From Roseitalea sp. MMSF_3546 (GTDB taxonomy: Bacteria; Pseudomonadota; Alphaproteobacteria; Rhizobiales; Rhizobiaceae): a DNA stretch of 64,000 nt. Shown here one piece after another: positions 40,987 through 49,446 of the stretch. The stretch lies in the NCBI RefSeq assembly GCF_030732865.1, contig NZ_JASHKB010000001.1, positions 186,001 to 250,000 on the forward strand. The letters run 5' to 3'. A program made the translations under genes and the position numbers. A model generated the notes under the pieces. It ran no database searches. It was not told the origin of the DNA and saw nothing but the letters and a program-made list of their open reading frames with translations. The first letter of the stretch is position 1, and each line of letters starts with the position of its first letter.

Positions 40987-41625
40987 TCAGCCCTGCTTGA
41001 CGATCACCTTGGCGCCCGGATCGACGCGTTCGTAAAGGTCGATCACGTCCTGGTTCATCAGCCGGATGCAGCCCGACGAGACCGCCCCGCCGATCGACCA
41101 CCATTCGGGCGTGCCGTGCAGGCGGTAGCCGGTGTCCCGCCGACCCTGCATCAGATAGAGCGCCCGTGCGCCGAGCGGATTGGTCAGGCCCGGCTCCATG
41201 CCGCCACGGTATTTGGCCAGTTCCGGTTGCCGGCGAATCATCGGCTCGGGCGGCGTCCAGGTCGGCCATTTGCGCTTCCAGCCGACGCGCGCCGTGCCGG
41301 CCCAGCGGAAGCCGTCACGGCCCACGCCAATGCCGTAGCGCATCGCCTTGCCGTCCTCCTGGACCAGGTAGAGGAACCGGTTCGGCGTATCGACGATGAT
41401 GGTGCCGGGCTTTTCGTCAGTGGGATAATTGACCACCTGGCGGCGGTATTTCGCCGGCACCTTGGACACCGGAATCGACGGCAGCTTGTACTGACCATCG
41501 GTCCGGCCGGCATAGGCATTGGCGAAATAGGCCGAATTGGTGATCGTGTTCGTGATCGTCGAGCATCCCGCCACGCCTGTTGTCGCAAGCGCCGCCACCC
41601 CTGCGAGAAACTGTCTTCGCTGCAT
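40987..41625 (-). CDS. L,D-transpeptidase (YkuD domain) lipoprotein
   Basis: The 212-residue protein has a twin-Arg-like N-terminus (MQRRQFLAG) and lipobox VAGC, so it may be a Tat- or Sec-exported lipoprotein. The YkuD domain covers about residues 70-210: IIVDTPNRFLYLV, HGTPEWWSIG and the catalytic SSGCIRL. Such enzymes make 3-3 peptidoglycan cross-links or attach proteins to peptidoglycan. GGGGGA lies 7-8 bases before ATG 41625. Confidence 0.92.
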   Translation of the reverse strand: MQRRQFLAGVAALATTGVAGCSTITNTITNSAYFANAYAGRTDGQYKLPSIPVSKVPAKYRRQVVNYPTDEKPGTIIVDTPNRFLYLVQEDGKAMRYGIGVGRDGFRWAGTARVGWKRKWPTWTPPEPMIRRQPELAKYRGGMEPGLTNPLGARALYLMQGRRDTGYRLHGTPEWWSIGGAVSSGCIRLMNQDVIDLYERVDPGAKVIVKQG

Positions 41626-41837
41626 GTCCGTCTTCCCCCATCCGGTGAGCAGAGCGTCCTCCGCTCTCCGCCTCACCTCGTTTGTACCGATTTGTGATTG
41701 CACGAGCAAGCTTATGCGTGCCTTGCGGGCGTGGCCGCTGTGCGCTTTGGCACACCGTGTCGCATTGTGAACACAGATATGGCACAATTCGACCCGAGCC
41801 TTCCCCTCCGCCGACGATTGCCGGAGACGATCCGAGC

Positions 41838-42311
41838 ATGCCGCTTGTCACCGTGAACGCCTCGCCGCCCACCGAAGACGGCCGCCAGTCCGACCGGGCC
41901 CTTCGCGTGCGCCGCGGCGTGCAGACGCTTCTGTTCGAGGCCGGTCTCGCCCTTGTGCCGGAGATGACGCTCGCCAATGGCCGGCGCGCGGATCTGGTCG
42001 GGCTGACGCGCGAGGGCGCGATCTGGATCGTCGAGATCAAGTCCTCGCCCGCCGATCTGCGTGCCGACCGCAAATGGCCCGACTATCGCGATTTCTGCGA
42101 CAGGTTCTTCTTCGCCACCCTGCCCGACGTGCCGCAGGCGCTGTTTCCGGCCCAGTGCGGCTTCATCCGCGCCGATGCCCATGGCGCCGAGATCCTCGTC
42201 GAGGCGCCCGAGCATCGCCTGGCCGCTGCCCGGCGCAAGGCGATGACGCTGCGCTTTGCGCGCTTTGCCGCCGAACGGCTTCTGGCGGCCGAGTGGATGA
42301 TGACGGGGTGA
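41838..42311 (+). CDS. mmcB: MmcB family DNA repair protein
   Basis: The 157-residue protein belongs to the MmcB family (PD-(D/E)XK-like fold): VPEMTLANGRRADLVGL followed by IWIVEIKSSPADLRADRKWPD gives the D and E-x-K residues. MmcB is implicated in DNA damage tolerance in Caulobacter, where it is SOS-controlled. I found no GTTC-N7-GTTC type LexA box upstream. ATG 41838 gives the family length. Confidence 0.87.
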   Translation: MPLVTVNASPPTEDGRQSDRALRVRRGVQTLLFEAGLALVPEMTLANGRRADLVGLTREGAIWIVEIKSSPADLRADRKWPDYRDFCDRFFFATLPDVPQALFPAQCGFIRADAHGAEILVEAPEHRLAAARRKAMTLRFARFAAERLLAAEWMMTG

Positions 42312-42315
42312 GCAC

Positions 42316-42343
42316 GGGCGAACGCCCCCTTTTTCGTTCGCCC
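42316..42343. terminator. Stem-loop between converging mmcB and actR
   Basis: GGGCGAACG (42316-42324) and CGTTCGCCC (42335-42343) pair perfectly around a C5T5 loop in the 31-bp gap. Likely bidirectional terminator, though the T-tract is in the loop rather than after the stem. Confidence 0.6.
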
Positions 42344-42912
42344 TATCTCGGCGCGCGTTTTGCCAGAATGCGCTGCAGCGTCCTGCGATGCATGTTCAAC
42401 CGGCGCGCCGTCTCCGACACGTTGCGGTCGCACATCTCGTAGACGCGCTGGATGTGCTCCCAGCGCACCCGGTCCGCCGACATCGGATTTTCCGGCGGCG
42501 GCGGCGGCTGGTTTGGCGCCACGGTGAGCGCGTTGTACACATCGTCGGCATCGGCGGGCTTGGACAGGTAGTCGATCGCGCCCAGCTTGACCGCGTTGAC
42601 GGCGGTGGCGATGTTGCCGTAGCCGGTCAGCACGATCGCGCGCGTGTCGTCGCGCTTGGCGTGCAGCGCCTTGATGACCTCGAGGCCGTTGCCGTCTTCG
42701 AGCCGCATGTCGACCACCGCATAGGCCGGTGGCGCCGCCTCGACCTTGGCCAGGCCCTCGGCGACCGATTCGGCCATCTCCACCACGAAGCCGCGGCTTT
42801 CCATGGCGCGGCCGAGCCGCCGCAGGAATGGCACGTCGTCGTCGACGACCAGCAGGGTCGGGTCCGGCCCGATGGCCGGCGCATCATGGTCTGCGATCTG
42901 TGTGTGTGTCAT
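42343..42912 (-). CDS. actR: Redox response regulator ActR/RegA
   Basis: The 189-residue regulator has a receiver (about 18-130; LLVVDDD, phospho-Asp in VVDMRLEDGNG, YGNIATAVNAVKLGAIDYLSKPA), a proline linker PNQPPPPPENP and a Fis-type helix-turn-helix (MCDRNVSETARRLNMHRRTL) that is nearly invariant in the RegA/ActR/PrrA family. It controls energy metabolism genes according to redox state. Encoded 22 bp after actS, its kinase. Confidence 0.95.
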   Translation of the reverse strand: MTHTQIADHDAPAIGPDPTLLVVDDDVPFLRRLGRAMESRGFVVEMAESVAEGLAKVEAAPPAYAVVDMRLEDGNGLEVIKALHAKRDDTRAIVLTGYGNIATAVNAVKLGAIDYLSKPADADDVYNALTVAPNQPPPPPENPMSADRVRWEHIQRVYEMCDRNVSETARRLNMHRRTLQRILAKRAPR

Positions 42913-42934
42913 GAATCACCTGTTTTGTCTTCAA

Positions 42935-44260
42935 CTACGCAGCTTCCGCCTCGATGGATGAGCGGGGCCAGTGTACCGAGATCTTGGCGCCGGTACCGGG
43001 CTGCGGCCCATTGGAAAAATGCAGCGTCGCGCCGCTGCGCTCGAGCAGCGTCTTGGCGATGAAGATGCCCAGGCCGAGCCCGGGCCCGCCCTTGCGGCTG
43101 CGCAGGGCGCCGCGCGCCATGCTGATATCGGGCTCGCCCAGCTTTTCGAGCTGGTCGGACGGGAACCCCGGTCCGTCGTCGACGATGTCGATCTCGACAC
43201 GCTCCTGCGACCAGCCCAGCCGGATGGAGACCCGGTTGCGCGCAAAGTCGACGGCGTTCTCGACCAGGTTTCCCAATCCGTAGAGGATGCCCGGATTGCG
43301 CCGCATCACCGGTTCGGCCGAACCGTCGCCCTCATGCGTTGTGGCGATGTCCACGCCGAACTCGCGATGCGGATCGACCACTTCCTCGATCATCTCACGT
43401 AGCGAGAGCCGGGACATCAGCGCTTCGGACGTCGTGTTCAGCGTCGACAGCTGGCTCAGGATCTGCCGGCAGCGGTCGGCCTGCGCGCGCAGAAGGCGCA
43501 CATCCTCCTTGAGCGGGTCGTCTTCGGTGGTGGCCCGGTCCATTTCCTTGGAGACGAGCGAGATCGTGGCCAGCGGCGTTCCCAGTTCGTGCGCCGCGGC
43601 CGCGGCGAGCCCGTCGAGCGCCGACAGGTGCTGCTCGCGCTGCAGCACCAGTTCGGTCGCCGACAGCGCGTCGGCCAGGCTGCGCGCCTCGTCTGCGACG
43701 CGATAGACGTAAAAGGCGGTGAAGGCGACCGACGAGATCACGGCGCCCCACATGCCGGCCACGAAGATGAACGGTATGTCGAGCGCAACGTCCGAATACC
43801 AGGGCAGCGGCAGGTGCGAGAAGACCAGAACGGTTGCCGCGGTGACCACGAGGAAACCCAGAGTGGCCGTGTAAAGGGCCGGCAGCGTTGCGGCGGAGAT
43901 GATCACCGGCACGATCAGCAGCACCGAAAAGGGGTTCTCGAGCCCGCCGGTCAGGAACAACAGCGCGGCAAGCTGCATGATGTCGAATGCCAGGACGCCG
44001 AACACGCTCATCGGGTCGAGCCGCCGATTGGCCGGATAGATCCATGTCAGCACCAGATTGAGCGCCGCCGAAATGGCGATCAGCGCGAAACAGGCGACGA
44101 CCGGAAACTGAAAGCCGAACCATGCGGCAACGAATGTGACGGCCGCGCTCTGGCCGAACACCGCGATCCAGCGCGTGTTGATCAGCGTCGACATGCGCAG
44201 CCGGCGCCGCTCGAAGCGCTCGGACTGGCCCACTTCCTGCTGCACGACCTGTTGATCCAT
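42935..44260 (-). CDS. actS: Redox sensor histidine kinase ActS/RegB
   Basis: The 441-residue membrane kinase has about six N-terminal helices, the quinone-binding heptapeptide GGLENPF (105-111), phospho-acceptor His224 in AAAAHELGTPLA, the redox-responsive cysteine Cys264 in DRCRQIL, and an HATPase domain (GNLVENAVDFA, GPGLGLGIF). Positions of His224 and Cys264 are almost the same as in Rhodobacter RegB. It phosphorylates ActR under reducing conditions. Confidence 0.95.
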   Translation of the reverse strand: MDQQVVQQEVGQSERFERRRLRMSTLINTRWIAVFGQSAAVTFVAAWFGFQFPVVACFALIAISAALNLVLTWIYPANRRLDPMSVFGVLAFDIMQLAALLFLTGGLENPFSVLLIVPVIISAATLPALYTATLGFLVVTAATVLVFSHLPLPWYSDVALDIPFIFVAGMWGAVISSVAFTAFYVYRVADEARSLADALSATELVLQREQHLSALDGLAAAAAHELGTPLATISLVSKEMDRATTEDDPLKEDVRLLRAQADRCRQILSQLSTLNTTSEALMSRLSLREMIEEVVDPHREFGVDIATTHEGDGSAEPVMRRNPGILYGLGNLVENAVDFARNRVSIRLGWSQERVEIDIVDDGPGFPSDQLEKLGEPDISMARGALRSRKGGPGLGLGIFIAKTLLERSGATLHFSNGPQPGTGAKISVHWPRSSIEAEAA

Positions 44261-44309
44261 GCCCGCTCATATGGCGCCCGGGGCTGCCGATTGCCAGATT
44301 TGAAGGTTT

Positions 44310-46772
44310 CTAATTTCGCCGTTTTGCCTGTCGTGTCGGCTCGGCATGGGCCGGGTCGTCCGGCCAGGCATGTTTGGGGTAGCGCCCGCGCATGGCCGCG
44401 CGCACATCCCTCCACGATCCCGCCCAGAAGGCGGGCAGGTCCGTGGTGCGCTGGATGGGCCGGTGAGCCGGCGAGAGTAGCTCGATGACCATCGGCACCG
44501 AGCCGCCGAGCACAGTCGGATGCGCCCTTATGCCGAACAGCTCCTGCACGCGGACCGACAGCACCGGCGCGGCGCCGTCTTCGGGATAGGCGAGCGGGAC
44601 CTTCGAGCCGGTCGGCGCGGTGAAGTGGTGCGGTGCGAGGCGGTCGAGTTCGCCGTGCAGCGCGTGGTCGAGCCGGCTCAGCAGCGCCGCGCGCAGCGGG
44701 ACATCGGCAAGGCCGGTCCTGCCGGCCAGAAACGGCGCCAGCCAGTGCTCGAGCGAGGCGATCAGCGCCGCCGCGCCCATCTCCGGCCAGGGCGCCCCGA
44801 GCCGCGCATGCAGCCAGGCGAGGCGTGCGCGCAGGTCGCTGCTCGACCTCTCCCAGGGCAGCGTGTCGAGGCCGTGCCGGCGCACCGCCTCGATCAGCGC
44901 CGTTGTCGTCTTCTCGCCCGCTTCGACCGGCCGGGGCGCCGCATCGAGCGTGATCGCGCCGAGCCGGCGGACCGCGCGCGCCGACAACGTGCCCGACGCA
45001 GGATCGAAGCGATGCTCGACCGCTTCGGCGATCCGGTCGCCAAGCCGCTCCTCGATCTGCGCGCGAGTGACCGCAGCCCCTGCGATCAACCGCGTATCGG
45101 CGCCCGCGCCGGCCACCTCGGCGCAGACGATGAAGTCCTCGGCGGCGAGCGGATCGGCCTGCTCGACCCTGACGCCGCGGCCGCCGGCCATCACGAAGCG
45201 TCCGGGCTGGCCGGGCCGCGCCCGCGCCACCCGGTCGGAAAACGCGCCCAGCAGCATCGCGCCGGCGCCGGACGCCGCCGCGCCACCATCGGACAGGTCG
45301 AGCCCGCCGGCGAGCCGCGCGGCAAGCTGGCGGCTTTGCCGGCCGCGCGGCGAGCGGTCGCTTTCGAAGGCGGCGAGCCGCCGGTCGAGATCGGTCGAGG
45401 CCCCGCCAAGGCCGCGCTCGGTGATCAGCACGGCCAGTCGCGCGCGCCGCACGGCATCGTCCCGGCCCGTGGCATCGGCCACCATCGCCGCCAGCGGCAC
45501 CGGCAGCGCGATCGTGCGCAGTCTTTGCCCCTTTGCGGTCAGGGCGCCCCCGGCATCGATCGCACCAAGGCTTTCGAGCCTGGCGCGTGCTTTCATCAGG
45601 GCCGGTTCGGGCGGCGCATCGACGAAGCGCAGGGCGCGCGGGTCCTTGACGCCCCAGGCCAGGCAGTCGAGCACAAGTCTCGACAGGTCGGTCTGGGTGA
45701 TCTCGGGCGGATCGAACGCGATCAGCGAGGCGGTCTGGCCCTCATGCCACAGGCGGAGCGCGACACCTTGCTGCGTGCGTCCGGCACGGCCGGCGCGCTG
45801 GTCGGCCGAAGCGCGGCTGACGCGCACGGTTTCGAGCCGCGTGATCGCCTGCCCCGGCTCGAACACCGGGCGCCGCGCCAGTCCCGAATCGATGACGACG
45901 CGCACGCCGTCGATCGTCACCGAGCTTTCGGCGATCGCGGTCGCGAGCACGATCTTGCGCCGGCCTGCCGCGGCCGGGGCGATCGCCCTGTCCTGATCGG
46001 CAATGTCCATCGCGCCGAACAGCGGCGCCAGATAGGCATCGGCCGGAAGGCGCGGTTCGAGCCGCTCGGCGGTCCGGCGGATTTCCGCCTGTCCGGGCAG
46101 AAAGGCGAGGATGCTGCCCTCCTCCTCGCGCAGCGCGGTGCGCACCGCTTCGGCCGTGGCGTCCTCGATGCGCAGGTCGGGCCGTCGCGGCCGATATCGG
46201 ATCGCGACCGGATAGGACCGGCCGGCGCTTTCGATGACCGGCGCATCGTCCATGAGCGCGGCCACGCGCCCGCCATCGAGCGTGGCCGACATCACGACCA
46301 GCCGCAGATCGTCGCGCAGGCCGGCCTGCACGTCGAGCGCCAGCGCCAGCGAGAAGTCGGCATCGAGCGAGCGCTCGTGAAACTCGTCGAAGATCACCGC
46401 CGCGATGCCGGTCAGTTCGGGATCGTCGAGCAGCATGCGCGCGAAGACGCCTTCGGTCACCACCTCGATCCGGGTCTGCGCGCCGACCTTGCTGTCGAGC
46501 CGCATGCGGTACCCCACCGTTCCGCCCACCTGATCGCCGATCAGATGCGCCATGCGCCGGGCGGCGGCGCGCGCGGCAAGCCGTCGCGGTTCGAGCATGA
46601 CGATCCGCTGGCCCGCCGCCCATTGGGCATCGAGCAGCGCGAGCGGCACAAGCGTCGTCTTGCCGGCGCCGGGCGGGGCGACGAGCACGGCGTTGGGCCT
46701 GTCGTCGAGTGCCGCGGCGAGATCGCCCAGCACGTCGACCACAGGCAGGCCCGTGGCCGCAAGGTCGATCAC
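44310..46772 (-). CDS. hrpB: ATP-dependent helicase HrpB (DEAH-box)
   Basis: The 820-residue superfamily 2 helicase has Walker A APPGAGKTT (32-40), IFDEFHER (DExH), MSAT, ATAIAESSVTIDGV and QRAGRAGRT, followed by the HA2/OB region and HrpB C-terminal domain. Biological role is poorly defined (RNA processing suggested in some species). Start GTG 46772 overlaps the ynjD stop (GTGA), so the helicase is coupled to a transporter operon; the longer upstream frame is a shadow of ynjD. Confidence 0.93.
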   Translation of the reverse strand: MIDLAATGLPVVDVLGDLAAALDDRPNAVLVAPPGAGKTTLVPLALLDAQWAAGQRIVMLEPRRLAARAAARRMAHLIGDQVGGTVGYRMRLDSKVGAQTRIEVVTEGVFARMLLDDPELTGIAAVIFDEFHERSLDADFSLALALDVQAGLRDDLRLVVMSATLDGGRVAALMDDAPVIESAGRSYPVAIRYRPRRPDLRIEDATAEAVRTALREEEGSILAFLPGQAEIRRTAERLEPRLPADAYLAPLFGAMDIADQDRAIAPAAAGRRKIVLATAIAESSVTIDGVRVVIDSGLARRPVFEPGQAITRLETVRVSRASADQRAGRAGRTQQGVALRLWHEGQTASLIAFDPPEITQTDLSRLVLDCLAWGVKDPRALRFVDAPPEPALMKARARLESLGAIDAGGALTAKGQRLRTIALPVPLAAMVADATGRDDAVRRARLAVLITERGLGGASTDLDRRLAAFESDRSPRGRQSRQLAARLAGGLDLSDGGAAASGAGAMLLGAFSDRVARARPGQPGRFVMAGGRGVRVEQADPLAAEDFIVCAEVAGAGADTRLIAGAAVTRAQIEERLGDRIAEAVEHRFDPASGTLSARAVRRLGAITLDAAPRPVEAGEKTTTALIEAVRRHGLDTLPWERSSSDLRARLAWLHARLGAPWPEMGAAALIASLEHWLAPFLAGRTGLADVPLRAALLSRLDHALHGELDRLAPHHFTAPTGSKVPLAYPEDGAAPVLSVRVQELFGIRAHPTVLGGSVPMVIELLSPAHRPIQRTTDLPAFWAGSWRDVRAAMRGRYPKHAWPDDPAHAEPTRQAKRRN

Positions 46773-47464
46773 GCGCCGCTCCCTTCGCAGCCCTCGGGCG
46801 GGGCGACATGGATGGTCACGCCGCAGGCCGCGTCCGCATCGGCCTGATCGTGCGTGACCAGCAGCACCGGCAGCCGCATGGCGCGCGCGCGGTCGAAGAC
46901 CAGCCGCCGGATCTGCGCGCGCAGGCCGGCATCGAGCTTGGAGAAGGGCTCGTCGAGCAGCATGAAGGCCGGCTCGGAGACGAGCACGCGGGCCAGCGCC
47001 ACCCGCGCCTTCTGTCCGCCCGACAGCGTGTCCGGATCGCGGTCGAAGAAACCCGCAAGTCCGACATCGGCGAGCGCTTCGGCGGCCCGTTCCTTGCGTC
47101 TTGCGACCGGTCGCACATGCTGGGGCAGCGCGAAGACCAGGTTGCCGCCCACCGACATGTGCGGGAACAGGAGCGGATCCTGGAACAGGAGGCCGGCATG
47201 GCGGGCCTGCGGCGGCTCGTCGGTGATGTCGCGTCCGGCGCACCAGATGCGCCCGTGCGCCGTGAAGGCCGGGTCGAGAAACCCGCCGATGAACGCCAGC
47301 AGCGTCGACTTGCCCGATCCCGAGGGACCCATCACGGTGAGCACCTCGCCGGGCGCGATGGCATGGTCCGCCGCGACCAGCGGCCGACCGTCGAGCGTGA
47401 TCCTGACATCGGCCAGGCGCAGGCCGGCGGCATCGCTCGTTGTGGACGGGGCGGCGGGAGTCAC
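46769..47464 (-). CDS. ynjD: YnjD-type ABC transporter ATP-binding protein
   Basis: The 231-residue ATPase has Walker A GPSGSGKST, signature LSGGQKARVALAR, Walker B MLLDEPFSKLD and H-loop VTHDQAD. It resembles ThiQ and YnjD; the neighbours are YnjC- and YnjB-like, so YnjD fits best. Substrate unknown. Start GTG 47464 overlaps the permease stop (GTGA). Confidence 0.86.
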   Translation of the reverse strand: MTPAAPSTTSDAAGLRLADVRITLDGRPLVAADHAIAPGEVLTVMGPSGSGKSTLLAFIGGFLDPAFTAHGRIWCAGRDITDEPPQARHAGLLFQDPLLFPHMSVGGNLVFALPQHVRPVARRKERAAEALADVGLAGFFDRDPDTLSGGQKARVALARVLVSEPAFMLLDEPFSKLDAGLRAQIRRLVFDRARAMRLPVLLVTHDQADADAACGVTIHVAPPEGCEGSGA

Positions 47465-49140
47465 ACGCCCCTGATCGCGCGGCGATTGCGGAAAAGCAAG
47501 GCGGGAACCAGGCCGGCAAGGACAAAGCCGATGAACGGCAGCATCATCTGCAGGAAGGCGTAGACGCCGATCACCCGGCGATTGCCGCCCGAGCCGAGCG
47601 CCACCGCTTCGGTGGTGATGGTGGGAAACCGGCCCGCGCCGACGAGCAGCGTCGGCAGGTACTGGCCGACCGACACGGCAAAGCCGACCGCGCTCGCCGC
47701 CAGCACGGCCCGTGTCAGCATGGGCAGTCGCACGCGCCAGAAGATGCGGCCGGTGGTCGCGCCGAGCGCGGCGGCGATCGCCTCGTATCGCCGGTCATAG
47801 GCGCGCCAGGGCGCCGACAGCGACAGGAAGACGTAAGGCAGCACGAAGATGACGTGCGCGCCGATCAGCGCCGCCCAGTTGGCGTCGGCATCGGCGGCCA
47901 CGAGCAACAATTGCAGGCCGAACAGAAAGCCGATCTGCGGCACCAGCAGCGGCAGGTAGACGAGCGCCAGCGCCCGGTTGCCGCCCGTGCGGCCGGTCTC
48001 GTTCTCCCGCTGCAGGCAGGCGAGCGCGATGGCAAGCGAGATGGCGGTCGCCGCGACACCGACGATGATGGTGGTCGCGAGCGGGCCGGCCAGCACCGGC
48101 AGGCTCTGCTTCCAGCTGCGCAGCGACAGGTTCGCCGGCAGCGCATCGGGGAACTGCCACAGCCCCGAGACCGACCACAGCGCCAGGATCGCAAGGCCGC
48201 CGAAGACGAGCAGCGCCTGGACCGTCATCGCCGCGCCGGCGAGCATGCGCATGGCCCCGTCGCGCCGGAAACGGCGTCCGGTCTCGCACACGCGCTCGGC
48301 GAGTATGTGCATGGCCCTTTCCATCGCGACCCAGATAGCGATGGCCGTGGCGGTGACGCCGATCTGCAGCACCGCGCCTGCGCAGGCCATGAAGCGCATG
48401 GAAAGGTCGGGATCGTTCATCCAGCCAACGAGCCGCACCGGCAGCGTTTCCGGCGTGGTCGGGCCCAGGATGATGGCGACGTCGACATTGGCGCTCGCAT
48501 AGGCGATCACCGCGAAGACGGCGAGGCGGATCTGCCGGTAGAGCGCCGGCCACACGGTGAACATGAAGCCGGCGAGCAGGCCATAGCCGAGCGACTGACT
48601 GAGTTCTTGCGCGCGCGTGGCGGGCACCTGCGGCAGCGCGGCGAGCGTCACCAGAAGCAGGAACGGCACTTCCTTGAGCACAAGCCCCGCGATCAGCGCG
48701 AGCCCGGCCGGATCGTTGACGATCAGCCAGTCCGGCGGGCGTTCCCAGCCCGTCGCCCATGGCGAGACCAGGCGCGCCAGATAGCCCGACGGCGCGATCA
48801 TGAAGGCAAAGCCGAAGGCGGCCGCCGCGTGCGGGACGGCGAGCAGCGGCGAGACCAGATGCTGGATGAAAGCGAAGGCGCGCGTGCCATACCAGGCGCA
48901 GACGAACCCGGCCACGAGAACAAGCGAGACGGCGGTCGTCGCAAGGCCGATCAGCAGCGCCTGGATCGATGAACGCACAATGCCCGGTTGGGCCAGCAGT
49001 TCGGCGAAGGGCGCAAGGGTGAGGCGCGTGCCGCCGAGCGCCGGCAGGTAACCCAAGGCCGGCAGCACCGTGCCGAGCACGCCGAACGCCAGCGGCACCG
49101 CCAGGACGATCAGCGCGAGCGGCGGGGCAAGGCGAAGCAT
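47461..49140 (-). CDS. ynjC: YnjC-type ABC transporter permease (fused double permease)
   Basis: The 559-residue protein has about twelve membrane helices and two BPD permease domains in one chain (EAA-like RAQELSQSLGYGLLAGFMFTV and YEAIAAALGATTGRIFWRVR), as in ThiP and YnjC. ATG 49140 chosen; an ATG at 49218 would add a repeat-coded basic leader (RFGRLRFGRLRPGRL) that looks spurious. It lies 306 bp downstream of its binding-protein gene. Confidence 0.88.
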   Translation of the reverse strand: MLRLAPPLALIVLAVPLAFGVLGTVLPALGYLPALGGTRLTLAPFAELLAQPGIVRSSIQALLIGLATTAVSLVLVAGFVCAWYGTRAFAFIQHLVSPLLAVPHAAAAFGFAFMIAPSGYLARLVSPWATGWERPPDWLIVNDPAGLALIAGLVLKEVPFLLLVTLAALPQVPATRAQELSQSLGYGLLAGFMFTVWPALYRQIRLAVFAVIAYASANVDVAIILGPTTPETLPVRLVGWMNDPDLSMRFMACAGAVLQIGVTATAIAIWVAMERAMHILAERVCETGRRFRRDGAMRMLAGAAMTVQALLVFGGLAILALWSVSGLWQFPDALPANLSLRSWKQSLPVLAGPLATTIIVGVAATAISLAIALACLQRENETGRTGGNRALALVYLPLLVPQIGFLFGLQLLLVAADADANWAALIGAHVIFVLPYVFLSLSAPWRAYDRRYEAIAAALGATTGRIFWRVRLPMLTRAVLAASAVGFAVSVGQYLPTLLVGAGRFPTITTEAVALGSGGNRRVIGVYAFLQMMLPFIGFVLAGLVPALLFRNRRAIRGV

Positions 49141-49155
49141 CAGCCGACCCGGCCG

Positions 49156-49185
49156 CAGGCGGCCGAACCGCAGGCGGCCGAACCG
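49156..49185. repeat. 15-bp direct repeat, two copies
   Basis: CAGGCGGCCGAACCG occurs twice in tandem without mismatch just upstream of the ynjC start, with a partial third copy before it. Probably slippage-derived. Confidence 0.8.
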
Positions 49186-49344
49186 GAGGTGCCGTTGCCT
49201 CTCGCCTCTTGCGCCCACCGATCTGCGCTTTCCCGTCCTTCGGCCGGCTCAGCGTATTGGAAGGGGGGCATGAGCCTGCGCGCCTGTCGCACCGTCGCTG
49301 GTCCCGGGCGCACAAGTCGGCACCAAGGCGGCGGCGCCGGTGTC

Positions 49345-49372
49345 GCCCCTCCCACCGCGATGGGGGAGGGGC
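49345..49372. repeat. Stem-loop in ynjB-ynjC gap
   Basis: GCCCCTCCC (49345-49353) and GGGAGGGGC (49364-49372) pair perfectly around a 10-base loop. Composition resembles short palindromic repeats scattered in alphaproteobacterial genomes. It may attenuate expression of the permease relative to the binding protein. Confidence 0.55.
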
Positions 49373-49446
49373 AAGGTCTGGAGCGGCTCATTGCGAAGAG
49401 ACGCGAAGCGGGTGCGTCGGCGTGGCGTGGCGCCACCGGCTGGCTG

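Larger units (their letters stand above)
49141..49446. other. 306-bp gap between ynjB and ynjC
   Basis: No convincing gene. It holds a short tandem repeat at the ynjC end and a strong stem-loop near the middle (separate entries). A gap this long between a binding-protein gene and its permease is unusual in an otherwise overlapping operon. Confidence 0.7.

Noticed and set aside
41760-41837. LexA box upstream of mmcB
   Set aside because: GTGAACACAG is present but no second GAAC or GTTC lies at the 7-base spacing needed for an alphaproteobacterial SOS box.
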